Origin: Microvirga roseola
Lineage (GTDB): Bacteria; Pseudomonadota; Alphaproteobacteria; Rhizobiales; Beijerinckiaceae
Reading direction: 5' to 3'
Assembly (NCBI RefSeq): GCF_020866965.1
Contig: NZ_JAJATX010000015.1
Span: 21,870 to 85,869, forward strand
DNA length: 64,000 nt
How positions within the stretch are numbered: position 1 is the stretch's first letter; every line of letters begins with the position of its first letter. Below the pieces are notes generated by a model. The model saw only the letters and a program-made list of their open reading frames with translations. It was not told where the DNA came from and made no database searches. The position numbers were made by a program, and so were the translations under genes. Shown here in pieces: positions 17,803 through 25,922 of the stretch.

Positions 17803-18885
17803 ATGAGCATTGAAAGCCTTAAGACCGAAGTTGCGCGCCAGTTCGGGACGCCCGCCGTGGTGATCGATCTCGACGTGGTCGAACGTAACATCGCCCGCGT
17901 GCAGGCCCTGTGCAACGCGGCGGGCGTCGCCAATCGGCCCCACATCAAGACGCACAAGAGCCCCATGATTGCGACCATGCAGCGCGAGGCGGGGGCGCGT
18001 GGCATCACCTGCCAGAAGATTGGCGAGGCCGAGGTCATGGCCGAAGCGGGCCATGACGATATCCTGATCTCCTACAACATACTGGGAGAGGAGAAGCTTC
18101 ACCGCCTCGGTCGATTGATGTCGCAGGCGAAGGTCACGGTGGCGGCCGACAATCCGGTCGTCGTGGCAGGCCTGCCGCAGGCCACCGCCGTGGCCGGCCA
18201 CGACCTGGACGTGGTTGTCGAGTGCGACACCGGCCGCAAGCGGGCAGGGGTCGAAACGGTGGCTGAAGCGATTGCCCTGGCCAAGGACATTGCATCCCGC
18301 CCCGGACTCTCGTTCGCAGGGTTCATGCTGTATCCGCCGGAAGACGCCATGGCGGAGACGCAGGCCTTTCTGGATGCGGCCACGGCCGGGGTCCGGGAGC
18401 TTGGCCTCGATCCGCGCATAGTCTCGTCGGGCGGAACGCCGAATCTGCGCAATTTGGGCAAGGTCCGGGCCGTAACCGAGCACCGGGCCGGAACATCCGT
18501 GTTCAACGACCGCATGATGCTGGCGGCCGGTATGGCGGGACTGGAGGATTGTGCACTCACGGTCTTCGCAACAGTCGTCAGCCGGGCAGGCCCCGAGCGG
18601 GGAATTCTCGATTCCGGCTCGAAAACACTGACGAGCGATACGGGTGGGCTCGAAGGTCATGGGCTTATCATTGAGCATCCGCACGCGAAGATCGCTCGCT
18701 TCGCGGAGGAACACGGCTTCCTGGAACTCTCGGCTTGCAACGACCGTCCGCAAATTGGAGATGTTGTTCGGATCGTGCCCAACCACGTCTGTGTGGTGGT
18801 CAACATGGTGGACCGGTTGATCACGGTGCGCGGAGACCAGATCATCGGCGAACTGCCAGTCGCGGCGCGGGGCCGCTTGACCTGA
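17803..18885 (+). CDS. D-threonine aldolase/D-serine dehydratase-like PLP enzyme
   Basis: 360 residues, fold-type III alanine-racemase-like. It begins FGTPAVVIDLDVVERNI; the PLP Lys lies in RPHIKTHKSPM. Other family blocks are ITCQKIGEAEVM, VECDTGRKRAGV and VSSGGTPNL, and the C-terminal metal pair is in VPNHVCVVVNM. Such enzymes cleave D-threonine or related beta-hydroxy-D-amino acids, or dehydrate D-serine, using PLP and a divalent metal. It sits 11 bp after ridA and closes the operon. Aldolase versus dehydratase cannot be decided from sequence. Confidence 0.9.
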   Translation: MSIESLKTEVARQFGTPAVVIDLDVVERNIARVQALCNAAGVANRPHIKTHKSPMIATMQREAGARGITCQKIGEAEVMAEAGHDDILISYNILGEEKLHRLGRLMSQAKVTVAADNPVVVAGLPQATAVAGHDLDVVVECDTGRKRAGVETVAEAIALAKDIASRPGLSFAGFMLYPPEDAMAETQAFLDAATAGVRELGLDPRIVSSGGTPNLRNLGKVRAVTEHRAGTSVFNDRMMLAAGMAGLEDCALTVFATVVSRAGPERGILDSGSKTLTSDTGGLEGHGLIIEHPHAKIARFAEEHGFLELSACNDRPQIGDVVRIVPNHVCVVVNMVDRLITVRGDQIIGELPVAARGRLT

Positions 18886-18959
18886 TCCGCTCCCGACCCA
18901 ACTTCGCCCTTGGTGGAGACTGTGGTGCTCCGCCAGGCGGTGGCTTAGATTGATCTGAC

Positions 18960-19180
18960 GCTAGATGGACCTTTAATGACGGCTTCGACGGATCGAGCCG
19001 ACAGCGGCCGCCGAGAGAGCTGTCCTCTCATCTCGGTGTCGGTCATCCCGCTGCACCCCTGTTGGTCAGCTGTGCGCCACAATGAGATGGTGCTGGGTGT
19101 CGAGGGCGGCTTGGACGTTGTAGCCCACGACCCCCGCGTGGATCGGTGAGGGAAACCTGCTGATCGGGACTGGCTTTGAG
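18960..19180 (-). mobile_element. IS1182-family transposase remnant, central segment
   Basis: On the minus strand, across frames, the region gives DQQVSLTDP and HAGVVGYNVQAALDTQHHLI followed by VAHS, the central block of IS1182-type transposases (usually GVVGYNVQVAVDTEHHLIVAHEVTN). It then degrades, with MTDTEMRGQL standing where this family has the region before AK.A..VLEVEELE. The next part of the protein is found at 8300-8580 on the other strand. Confidence 0.6.
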
Positions 19181-19310
19181 CTGGTCGCCTCATGATGATC
19201 AAGGCTCCAAGTCACCCAAAGACGTGGTGCGATTTCCAGAATGTCACACGACGGGTCAAGCTGGGATCGCATATCACTGCGACGGCAAGAGGGAGCAGTC
19301 GCGTCTCGGC

Positions 19311-19694
19311 TCAGCGGAGCGGATCGTTCTTGAGCAGGATCGGCTGGCCATGCGGCGTCGCGTGGGCGGCACGATCCCATGCGCCCCGTCGCTCGGCCAA
19401 CGCCTGCTCGCTGGCGATGCCCTTCTCGCTCACTAGAGCCTCGATCGCGGCAAGCCAGTGCCGGTAGTAGGTCGAGCCGTCATCGCAATCGCCAGCAGCC
19501 TGGGCGCGCTTGATTGCGCCAGACAGCGCCTGAGCCCATTCCGACCAGGTAAAAAGACTCCGCTCGTACAAGGCAAGTGTCATCGCGAAGGCCTGCGCTT
19601 CCCAAGGCTCGCGGAAAACGGGTTCACCATCCTCGCCGCGTGGGATCGGGGCAATCTCCGCCGCTGCGCGGGCAATCTCCTCATGCCGGCTCAA
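19311..19694 (-). CDS. Nitrile hydratase accessory (activator) protein
   Basis: 127 residues. It reads [60 protein letters not shown] and YYRHWLAAIEALVSEKGIAS, the standard pattern of cobalt-type nitrile hydratase activators, which exchange and deliver the metalated alpha subunit. I take the TTG at 19694, which overlaps the beta-subunit stop; no ATG is suitably placed. It is the last gene of the operon. Confidence 0.85.
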   Translation of the reverse strand: MSRHEEIARAAAEIAPIPRGEDGEPVFREPWEAQAFAMTLALYERSLFTWSEWAQALSGAIKRAQAAGDCDDGSTYYRHWLAAIEALVSEKGIASEQALAERRGAWDRAAHATPHGQPILLKNDPLR

Positions 19695-20340
19695 GATAGC
19701 TCTCCCAGGCATCGATCGACACGGTGAGGCTCGGATCGGCGTCCTCGCCCCAAAGCTCAGTCCCGGTGAAGCGGACCGTGTAGAGCCACTGCGGGGTCTC
19801 GCCCAGGCCATGAGCGTTGGTGTCCGGAAACACGTGACCGCCGTGGATCAGTTCGATTATGCCCTGCTTGCCGCGGGCATAGCGTGGCAGGCGGGTGTGG
19901 CCCTTGGGGTTTATGTTGCGGGTGACGACTCGATCTCCGACCGCAAAGCGCGCCGGCTGCTCCACGGCTCGATCAGCCGGACCGCCGCGGGCCAGCACTG
20001 CCGGCACGTCCTGCGCCCTGAGCACGCGCCTGATTGGCGCCGGATCCCGAAGAGCCTGTCCGAGCCGCAGTTCGTCCTCGGACACGAGCCCCGCTTGAAC
20101 CACCAGCTTTTCGACGCCTTTGGTCCAGATCTCGTAATAGCTCGAGGCGAGATACTCGGCTGGCGGCAGGCTTTCGCGGGCATGCCGGCTCATATCGATA
20201 TTCCAGCTGCCGGTTGCTCCCATGGCCAGGGTCAGGCCAAAGGCCCGCCGCTCCCACTCGGCATGGAACCAGGGCTCGTCCTGCTCGATTGCGATCGGCC
20301 CAAAGCCCATCATGCCGCCGAGGTCCTGGGCTCCGTTCAC
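19681..20340 (-). CDS. Nitrile hydratase beta subunit
   Basis: 219 residues, normal length. It starts [20 protein letters not shown] and has [33 protein letters not shown] and, in the C-terminal SH3-like barrel, [33 protein letters not shown] and [17 protein letters not shown]. The start is GTG at 20340, overlapping the alpha-subunit stop (GTGA). It forms the heterodimer interface and part of the active-site channel for hydration of nitriles to amides. Confidence 0.95.
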   Translation of the reverse strand: MNGAQDLGGMMGFGPIAIEQDEPWFHAEWERRAFGLTLAMGATGSWNIDMSRHARESLPPAEYLASSYYEIWTKGVEKLVVQAGLVSEDELRLGQALRDPAPIRRVLRAQDVPAVLARGGPADRAVEQPARFAVGDRVVTRNINPKGHTRLPRYARGKQGIIELIHGGHVFPDTNAHGLGETPQWLYTVRFTGTELWGEDADPSLTVSIDAWESYLEPA

Positions 20341-20969
20341 CGCGCCACCTCCTCGGGCCGCCGGGCGAGTCCGGTGCCGATCATGGAGTCACGAGTCACA
20401 AGATCAGCCAGAGCTTCCTCGCTCATGCCCTCGGTTCCCTTAGGGCGCATCGGCACGACCAGGTACCGGATCTCGGCTGTCGAGTCCCAGACCCGGATCC
20501 GAGTCGTCTCCGGCAGGCTGACACCGAACTCTGCCAAGACCCCGCGGGGATCCAGCACCGCCCGAGAGCGGTAAGGGGCCGATTTATACCAGACGGGCGG
20601 CAGGCCGAGCACCGGCCAGGGATAGCAGGAACACAGGGTGCAAACGACCATGTTGTGCTCGTCCGGTGTGTTCTCCACCGCCACCATGTGCTCGCCCTGG
20701 CGGCCTATGAAGCCTAAGGAGGCAATAGCTGCGGTCGCATCCTGCCGGAGCCATTCGCGATAGGCCGGATCCGCCCAGGCTTTGGCCACCACCCTGGCTC
20801 CGTTGCGCGGTCCGACCTTGACCTCGTAGGTCTCCACGAGTGCGTCTATCGCGGCCGGATCGACATAGCCCTTCTCGATCAGGATCGACTCCAGCGCGCG
20901 CACGCGCAGCTCGATGTCCGAGAGATGACTGTGGTCGTGATCATCTTGATAGTGGTGATGGTGCGTCAT
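20337..20969 (-). CDS. Nitrile hydratase alpha subunit, cobalt type
   Basis: 210 residues. The metal claw [10 protein letters not shown] (Cys110, Cys113, Ser114, Cys115) has Thr after the first Cys, the mark of non-corrin cobalt enzymes; iron enzymes have Ser there. Flanking motifs are [34 protein letters not shown] and [15 protein letters not shown]. The N-terminus is unusually His/Asp-rich ([15 protein letters not shown]), possibly a metal-loading tail, which is inference. ATG 20969 follows AGGA. The first gene of the alpha-beta-activator operon; no amidase is encoded in the window to use the amide product. Confidence 0.96.
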   Translation of the reverse strand: MTHHHHYQDDHDHSHLSDIELRVRALESILIEKGYVDPAAIDALVETYEVKVGPRNGARVVAKAWADPAYREWLRQDATAAIASLGFIGRQGEHMVAVENTPDEHNMVVCTLCSCYPWPVLGLPPVWYKSAPYRSRAVLDPRGVLAEFGVSLPETTRIRVWDSTAEIRYLVVPMRPKGTEGMSEEALADLVTRDSMIGTGLARRPEEVAR

Positions 20970-20989
20970 GCGAGCATCCTATCGCAAAC

Positions 20990-21135
20990 CCCTCGGAGGT
21001 CCAGCGCTAGCGCCGTTCCGCGAGCCAGGGCACGAGCGCTTTCATGTGCACGGGTCGGGGGTGCGGCTATCGCCCCGTATGGCACTCGATCTGGCAATGG
21101 CCTTGTATGAGCTGAGAACCAATGCACTCAAGAGT
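20990..21135 (+). pseudogene. HWE-type sensor histidine kinase, internal fragment
   Basis: The frame reads ALAPFREPGHERFHVHGSGV, RLSPRMALDLAMALYELRTN and ALKS. This matches the N-box region of HWE histidine kinases (usually LALALHELATNAAKYGALS). The conserved His of HEL is Tyr here, and nothing of the phosphorylation domain or the G-box survives. A small relic of a deleted kinase. Confidence 0.5.
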
Positions 21136-21606
21136 GTCGTCATGTCTGGATGGCGCCCGCTTAGCAATATGACATCACTGCGATCCAACAATGCGGAAGT
21201 TGGCTAATGTCAGCTCTTGCAGGGAGCAGCGGTCGTTCCTGAAAGGGCTCCAGATGCCCGCGTTGACCCGGTCATTCTGGAGGATGGGCGACGCCTGCAA
21301 TGGAGAGTGCAACACAGCGAGTGTCTGCCGGATGGCATTCCGCAGGGCTATGACCGTGGTCACGAATGTTCACTAGATGGTGGACACGTCCCTAGGAAGG
21401 GCTGCTTAAACAGGCTCGCGAGCATTCTCATGCCCCGCCCAAACTCGCTCCGCGTAACGCGGATCTATTTTGCGCACGCTCTTGGCCACAGCCCTTCAAA
21501 AGCCTCATTAGTGGCCCATGTTGTCCCGATCAGTGGCTCCTTAGTCGGCTGCTGCCCTTCCTGGCGTATTGCGCGTCTCGAAGCTCACCGGGCTTTGGAG
21601 GTTGCC
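21136..21606. other. Stretch without a recognisable gene
   Basis: Several open frames exist but none has a family match or convincing ribosome-binding site. It may be decayed coding DNA linked to the kinase relic. Confidence 0.45.
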
Positions 21607-21807
21607 ATGCCAACAGGAATGCCACCGAGCAAGAATTCCGGACATCCGCCTGCTGTATCCCCTGCACTCTGGCTCACCAGAACCTTGAACTGGACCGCAC
21701 TCTTCCTAGGTGTTGCTTTGTGTTTATGGGCTATCAACAACACCGTGAACGCGCCCAGCTACTCGAATAGCCCGAGTATCACTGGAGCCTCCGCCGTCTA
21801 CGAGTGA
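21607..21807 (+). CDS. Small single-pass membrane protein, unknown
   Basis: 66 residues: a polar Pro/Ser-rich N-terminus, one hydrophobic helix (LNWTALFLGVALCLWAI) and a short Ser/Asn-rich tail. The ATG at 21607 follows GGAGG at five bases, the best signal in the neighbourhood, although the open frame extends upstream. No family recognised. Confidence 0.5.
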   Translation: MPTGMPPSKNSGHPPAVSPALWLTRTLNWTALFLGVALCLWAINNTVNAPSYSNSPSITGASAVYE

Positions 21808-21844
21808 TCGGCAAGAAACGCGGCCCGCTTCAGGGGAGGTGACC

Positions 21845-21946
21845 ATGATCGGCGATATGAAGCTCATCCGTAGATGGCCTTGGTTTTCCGCCATCGCCAT
21901 TGCTGCCACTGGCCTTTTCGGCCTGGCCCTGATTGTCCTTATCTGA
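21845..21946 (+). CDS. 33-residue hydrophobic peptide, unknown
   Basis: ATG at 21845 follows the strong AGGGGAGGTGACC. The product begins MIGDMKLIRRWPWFSAIAIA and continues as one hydrophobic helix to the stop, with a basic cytoplasmic N-terminus. It lies 37 bp after the 66-residue gene and is probably co-transcribed. Too short for a family call. Confidence 0.5.
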   Translation: MIGDMKLIRRWPWFSAIAIAATGLFGLALIVLI

Positions 21947-22270
21947 GTATCTTCAGGGAACGGGCGGCACCGTATTCATCCTCTGCCGCATTGAGGCTGG
22001 CTCTCGATTTCGCGAGCGTCAGCTAGATAAGCAAGGCTGCCGGTAAACCGGTGGCCAACAAGCATTTCGATGCGCTGCCTCCACAGATCAATACCGTTGC
22101 TCACGGTCTCCTGACGCCTTCGACGCTCATCGCTACGAGAAAATCACGCTATTATAATCCTCGATCAAGCAGCCGTGAGTTCTTGCGCTCAGAGTATATG
22201 GCTCAGCACGCAGCCGGCCGCCAAAACCAGACGAGGTCGTTTATCCGCGTATCCATTAGATCCTGATCCT
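21947..22270. other. Stretch without a recognisable gene
   Basis: I see nothing coding. The region separates rightward small genes from leftward ones and should contain a terminator, but no strong hairpin is evident. Confidence 0.45.
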
Positions 22271-22498
22271 TCAGGGGTGGGCAATATCGTTGTCGAGCAA
22301 TGATCCAATCAAGCGGAGCAACTCCTCTTGCCCTGGGCCGCGTCTGGAACTCAGGAAGGTACCGATCTCAACATGCGCAATATTGCCTCCGGAGGCCGAA
22401 TTGGCTTCATGCCGCACAAAAACCGCTCCAGACGCATCCCGGATCAAGTACCACCGGTCGCCGTTTGGACTGCTGTATAGCTTTCGCGCCTTTGTCAT
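22271..22498 (-). CDS. Small conserved hypothetical protein (Rhizobiales type)
   Basis: 75 residues: TKARKLYSSPNGDRWYLIRD, VFVRHEANSASGGNIAHVEI and GPGQEELLRLIGSLLDD-like end. I recognise the pattern, a small protein with a VFVRHExNxxSGG core, as common in Bradyrhizobium and relatives, but no function is known to me. ATG 22498 has GGAG eight bases upstream; an ATG eight codons earlier is less well placed. Confidence 0.7.
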   Translation of the reverse strand: MTKARKLYSSPNGDRWYLIRDASGAVFVRHEANSASGGNIAHVEIGTFLSSRRGPGQEELLRLIGSLLDNDIAHP

Positions 22499-22660
22499 AC
22501 TTTCGCTCCGTGCTAGGCTCAAAAGGTCTGTTGGTCATCGTTCACCCTCCAGGTGACACGGACTTTCAAGCATGCTTCTGACCAGAGCGACAGGTTGTGC
22601 ATCTTGGCCCTGTGGTCGGTTGGGTCGAGAAAGAACACGTTGGGAGAACTATTCAGTTGC

Positions 22661-22918
22661 CTACCCCGTGACGTCTGTCTCTGGCCGGTCCTTCCCTTGA
22701 GAGACTTCCTCGTGCCAGTCGCCCGCTTCGTCTTGGTACTCGATATCCTCAGTCGCGCCCGGCAGCCTCCGTCCAGCAGCGGCTCGTGCTTCATTATTCC
22801 TGTCGTAGCGTTCTGAGAGGACATCTCCGACCTTGCAAGCCCATCCACTTTCGTGCTCGACGACCCTGTGATGAACCGGGGCCGTAATCATTCTCCTATA
22901 GGGCTTCATCAGAGCCAA
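22661..22918 (-). CDS. DUF2188-like small protein
   Basis: 85 residues, possibly fewer if Met5 or Met10 is used. The core HHRVVEHESGWACKVGDV, a run of Ala/Arg in the helix (NNEARAAAGRRL), then IEYQDEAGDWHEEVSQGKDR and PETDV is the layout of short DUF2188-type proteins in Rhizobiales. They are often encoded in stress-linked small-gene clusters. Function unknown. Confidence 0.65.
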   Translation of the reverse strand: MALMKPYRRMITAPVHHRVVEHESGWACKVGDVLSERYDRNNEARAAAGRRLPGATEDIEYQDEAGDWHEEVSQGKDRPETDVTG

Positions 22919-22947
22919 ATACTACACCAGGAGAGATAGATCCGCAT

Positions 22948-23166
22948 TCAGGTGCTGTTGTGCTCTGGACTCCAGACGAACACCTCATCTCCGGTGTGAT
23001 CCACGATGCGCAACGCATCCGGCTTTTGCGGCAGGTCCAAGGTCTCGAAGAGTGACCAGGCTCTTACCTTTGCGTCCTCCAGATCTGTTGTGTCATGCTC
23101 AACCCGGCCCAGAGTGGCATGAGCATCGTCTGTGCCGCGGACCCGAAAGAACTCGATAGTAAACAT
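22948..23166 (-). CDS. Small conserved hypothetical protein
   Basis: 72 residues: MFTIEFFRVRGTDDAHATLG, TTDLEDAKVRAWSLFETLDL, PQKPDALRIVDHTGDEVFVW. The pattern is familiar from Rhizobiales hypothetical proteins. ATG 23166 has GGAG eight bases before it; the longer frame from 23208 adds a poorly conserved 14 residues. Function unknown. Confidence 0.65.
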   Translation of the reverse strand: MFTIEFFRVRGTDDAHATLGRVEHDTTDLEDAKVRAWSLFETLDLPQKPDALRIVDHTGDEVFVWSPEHNST

Positions 23167-23224
23167 CACGGAAGCTCCGCTTGGTTGAGTGAACCTGTAT
23201 AACTTCATTCCTGGAGCTTAGAGC

Positions 23225-23650
23225 TCATCGATTGGCCGGGCCCGTCTCCGACAAAGCCGCAATATCAGCATCATTGCGCGCGAGAATGGCTTGGAGGACT
23301 GCCAATGTCGCTTCATCTGCTGCCGCAGCCGCAAGCTCGAAGACGGCAATGGCATAGGCCTCGGCATCATCGGCACGAGCCTCCAGCAGAGGGGTCTCGT
23401 GGCGTTCTGTCCAAAGGGCCCCACCCGCAGTAGAGCCGGCCCTTTTCTCGGCCAACCATGTCTTGACCCTGACGTTGGCTGCTTCAACGGCCACGCGATT
23501 ATTGTAGATACGCTGCTCGACCCGGTCGAGCTGGCTTTCAAGCACATCCTGCGATCGGCTAAAGGTCGCCGCGCCATTCGATTTGAGCGCCTCAAGCCGG
23601 CGGTCAATCCCGTGCAGCTTAATGCGCAGCTCGTCACAGAGCCGGCTCAT
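23225..23650 (-). CDS. Coiled-coil hypothetical protein
   Basis: 141 residues, almost all predicted helix: heptad-like stretches at about residues 8-60 (LRIKLHGIDRRLEALKSN, LESQLDRVEQRIYNNRVAVE) and an Ala-rich C-terminal helix. No Cys-pair, signal peptide or membrane segment. ATG 23650 begins MSRLCDELRIKL. I recognise no family; a cytoplasmic structural or adaptor role is only a guess. Confidence 0.6.
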   Translation of the reverse strand: MSRLCDELRIKLHGIDRRLEALKSNGAATFSRSQDVLESQLDRVEQRIYNNRVAVEAANVRVKTWLAEKRAGSTAGGALWTERHETPLLEARADDAEAYAIAVFELAAAAADEATLAVLQAILARNDADIAALSETGPANR

Positions 23651-23694
23651 CCGCTCGCTTATTCACGTCTCCCGTGGGGATTGTGCTGGCATGG

Positions 23695-23916
23695 TCAAGG
23701 CCAGCGTGGGTCTGAACCATCTCCCGACGGCCACTCGTCACTGAATTGACTGACAATCCCGGTGCTGAAAACCTTGGCTCCTGGCCCGGCAGACCGGGCC
23801 TCCGTCACGGCGGCGTTGATGGCCGAAACACGGGACGGATAAACCCCATGATGTTTGCCATTCACCCGGATACGCCAGGCGCCATGATGTCGAACGACGT
23901 AAAACTCGGTTGCCAT
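23695..23916 (-). CDS. DUF2188 family protein
   Basis: 73 residues: MATEFYVVRHHGAWRIRVNG, HHGVYPSRVSAINAAVTEAR, GAKVFSTGIVSQFSDEW. This is the DUF2188 fold: a hairpin, an amphipathic helix that reads like a homology to 'A-I-xx-A-xx-A-R', and a last strand. ATG 23916 follows AGGTG. Function unknown; relatives are frequent beside stress genes. Confidence 0.7.
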   Translation of the reverse strand: MATEFYVVRHHGAWRIRVNGKHHGVYPSRVSAINAAVTEARSAGPGAKVFSTGIVSQFSDEWPSGDGSDPRWP

Positions 23917-23983
23917 CACCTGATCCCCGTTGGTTACCCTGCTGGATTGGGAGGTACAGCCCCCCAATCCGTCTCGGTCAGGT

Positions 23984-24214
23984 TTAGAACTGTTTGCCCG
24001 CCATCCAGCTTTGAACATCAGCCCTGGCGGTCTCGTATGGCAGGCTGTAGCGAACCTTTACCAGCGCAACCAATTGCTCTTCGTTCTTGATCTGCGACAG
24101 ATCCAAGGGCGTCAGACAATTCCACTGACGCTTTGCATCGCTGCGATATCCGGTCTTACGGGCTACCGTCTCGTTGCTTTCGCCGCCTTGATAGCCAAAC
24201 ATCGTCGCCTCCAT
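23984..24214 (-). CDS. CsbD-like small stress protein (copy 1)
   Basis: 76 residues. The part TGYRSDAKRQWNCLTPLDLS, QIKNEEQLVALVKVRYSLPY, ETARADVQSWMAGKQF follows the CsbD pattern (W-x-LT-x-x-D-L-x-x-I ... LV ... Y ... A-x-x-x-V-x-x-W). CsbD proteins are small, charged, and induced by general stress. A paralogue is the next gene upstream on this strand. The match is by pattern only. Confidence 0.6.
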   Translation of the reverse strand: MEATMFGYQGGESNETVARKTGYRSDAKRQWNCLTPLDLSQIKNEEQLVALVKVRYSLPYETARADVQSWMAGKQF

Positions 24215-24247
24215 GGTTAGGGCTGGTCTCGTCGTGCAGCGACCGGC

Positions 24248-24487
24248 TCAAAGCTGCTTGCCCAAGGCCCAGAACTCAACATCCCTGGTGGCCTGCTCGC
24301 GGAAGAGGCTGTATCTCTCCTCAACCCGCGCGATCAGTTCTGACGTGGTCCGCACGCCCGACAACTCCGCCGTGGTCAGCCGCAGCCAAGTCGCGTGTGC
24401 AACCTGTGTCGCGTGAGGCTTAAGTCCGGGTCGGTCATGATCCTGATAGTGCTCAAGATCAAACATGGAGCTTTTGCTCAGACACAT
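24248..24487 (-). CDS. CsbD-like small stress protein (copy 2)
   Basis: 79 residues: HATQVAHATWLRLTTAELSG, VRTTSELIARVEERYSLFRE, QATRDVEFWALGKQL. Same spacing as the neighbouring copy, including the final xGKQ tail. ATG 24487 is chosen because AGGAGG precedes it by six bases; Met8 is an alternative. The pair are probably an old tandem duplication and are 33 bp apart. Confidence 0.6.
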   Translation of the reverse strand: MCLSKSSMFDLEHYQDHDRPGLKPHATQVAHATWLRLTTAELSGVRTTSELIARVEERYSLFREQATRDVEFWALGKQL

Positions 24488-24707
24488 GGAGAGCCTCCTG
24501 ACGGTGCCACATCCTCTTCCAGATGTTAAGCTGGAGTAAATTTCAAAGCATTCCGAAATAGATATGGGGACGAGTTGGTGATTTACATCAGGTGGTCTAA
24601 ATAAAATAAACATTCCAGAAAAATAATATCTAATTTGATGTGGGAGGAGTATGCTACTCTATTGATAGGCAGGCTGGTTTTGCCCGTCCCTTCGGAGGAG
24701 ATCCGAA

Positions 24708-24806
24708 ATGTTAAGCCAAGCACTTGTCGCTGTGTTGCTGATCGCCGGCTGCCTCGTTGTGTATGAGGTGGGCATTTGGAGAGGGCCAGGAAAGCGGCCC
24801 CACTGA
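24708..24806 (+). CDS. 32-residue hydrophobic peptide, unknown
   Basis: ATG 24708 follows CGGAGGAG. The product MLSQALVAVLLIAGCLVVYE continues with a short basic tail (WRGPGKRPH): one transmembrane helix, N-out or lipoprotein-like Cys inside the helix. It is 19 bp before another tiny membrane-protein gene. An AT-rich leader (24530-24660) upstream is a likely promoter region. Confidence 0.5.
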   Translation: MLSQALVAVLLIAGCLVVYEVGIWRGPGKRPH

Positions 24807-24825
24807 GCGAAATGAGGACAAAGAG

Positions 24826-24948
24826 ATGTTCAACAAATCCCGCCTGCCCTGGAGCAATGATCCACTGGTCCTAACACTGATCGCGGCTCTGATCGGAGCA
24901 TCCATCGTCGTGTACTTCGTCGTCGCGCATGGCTGGTCCTATTGGTGA
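24826..24948 (+). CDS. 40-residue single-pass membrane protein, unknown
   Basis: ATG 24826 after AAAGAG. MFNKSRLPWSNDPLVLTLIA begins it and one hydrophobic helix runs almost to the end (VVAHGWSYW). Third small gene in this rightward set; no family recognised. Confidence 0.5.
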   Translation: MFNKSRLPWSNDPLVLTLIAALIGASIVVYFVVAHGWSYW

Positions 24949-24994
24949 GTGAGCAGCATGAAGGCGTCGGCAGAATACAAGAGAGGATCCGACC

Positions 24995-25213
24995 ATGAGA
25001 ACGCATCGCTATTCTGTGGGGCAACCCGTGAGCTACGCCGAGGCCAGCTCACCCAATGATGTCTGGAGAGGCGGTTACGAGATCGTCTTTCTGCTGCCTG
25101 CCGGCGACCGGGAGCCTCAGTATCAGATCCGTAGCGCGGATCAGACCTATGACCGAGTTGTTGGGGAATCCCAACTACAGGAGGATCTCGGTGCGAGGGG
25201 ACGATGCGGTTGA
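24995..25213 (+). CDS. Small conserved hypothetical protein
   Basis: 72 residues: HRYSVGQPVSYAEASSPNDV, WRGGYEIVFLLPAGDREPQY, QIRSADQTYDRVVGESQLQE. The SVGQ...V opening and the RSADQTYDRVVGESQL end look like a small SH3-like beta barrel known from Methylobacterium-type genomes. AGAGAGGATCCGACC precedes the ATG. Function unknown. Confidence 0.65.
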   Translation: MRTHRYSVGQPVSYAEASSPNDVWRGGYEIVFLLPAGDREPQYQIRSADQTYDRVVGESQLQEDLGARGRCG

Positions 25214-25356
25214 GTGGAAGCTGGGTCGAGGGGAGCAGGCCGTCGGCACGACCGCGGCGTCTTCTGTGACTTGGTGAGAGGTGGAGAGCCTCACCGCTTC
25301 TTCCTCGGAGCTTAGTGATCCAGACAAGAGGACCGCCCGGAGCCCTGTGAGAGGGA

Positions 25357-25755
25357 TCAACGCTTCCATTTGCCCTCGTAACGGAACTCCGGGGCCGATT
25401 TCAGTTGTTCAAGGTCAGCGTTCATGGTCGCCTGCCACTTGTCCTCGCGCTCTGCGTACCGGATCGAGATCGCCGATGGATCGACAGCCACGTAGCGCTG
25501 ACCGCTGCCCAGGACTTCCCCAACAGACAGAACGACTCCAATGATCTGACCGCCCTCGAAGACAACATCCTCAATCTTGCCCATGCTCTTGCCACTGGCG
25601 CTTTGGACGTTCAATCCCATGAGCCTTGAACTCAGGATGGCATTGTTGCTGATCGTGATGAACTTGGGCGCACTGGAGGCTGCCGGGGTACTCTGGGCAT
25701 GAGCCACACCGAACAAGCCGCACGTGGCGAGAAGGACGATAGCCATTGATCGCAT
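25357..25755 (-). CDS. Secreted PRC-barrel domain protein
   Basis: 132 residues. A signal peptide (MRSMAIVLLATCGLFGVAHA) is followed by a PRC-barrel: SSRLMGLNVQSASGKSMGKI, EDVVFEGGQIIGVVLSVGEV, RYVAVDPSAISI. Such periplasmic PRC-barrel proteins are abundant in Rhizobiales and their roles are mostly unknown; the fold mediates RNA or protein contacts elsewhere. ATG 25755 places the signal peptide at the start. It converges with the small rightward genes. Confidence 0.82.
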   Translation of the reverse strand: MRSMAIVLLATCGLFGVAHAQSTPAASSAPKFITISNNAILSSRLMGLNVQSASGKSMGKIEDVVFEGGQIIGVVLSVGEVLGSGQRYVAVDPSAISIRYAEREDKWQATMNADLEQLKSAPEFRYEGKWKR

Positions 25756-25922
25756 CGCGAAACCTGTCTCTGAGTTGGAGCCCAGCGCCAATGTCGGCCG
25801 GAATAGTGGCCGATTTAGGAGGGTAGTCCGCTCAGGTCGAGCTCAGGCGCTGGTCGGATCCGGCACAAAGTGGAATGTGCCGCAGACATCAAAAAGCCGG
25901 ATGGCTGTCCTATGTTTTCCAA

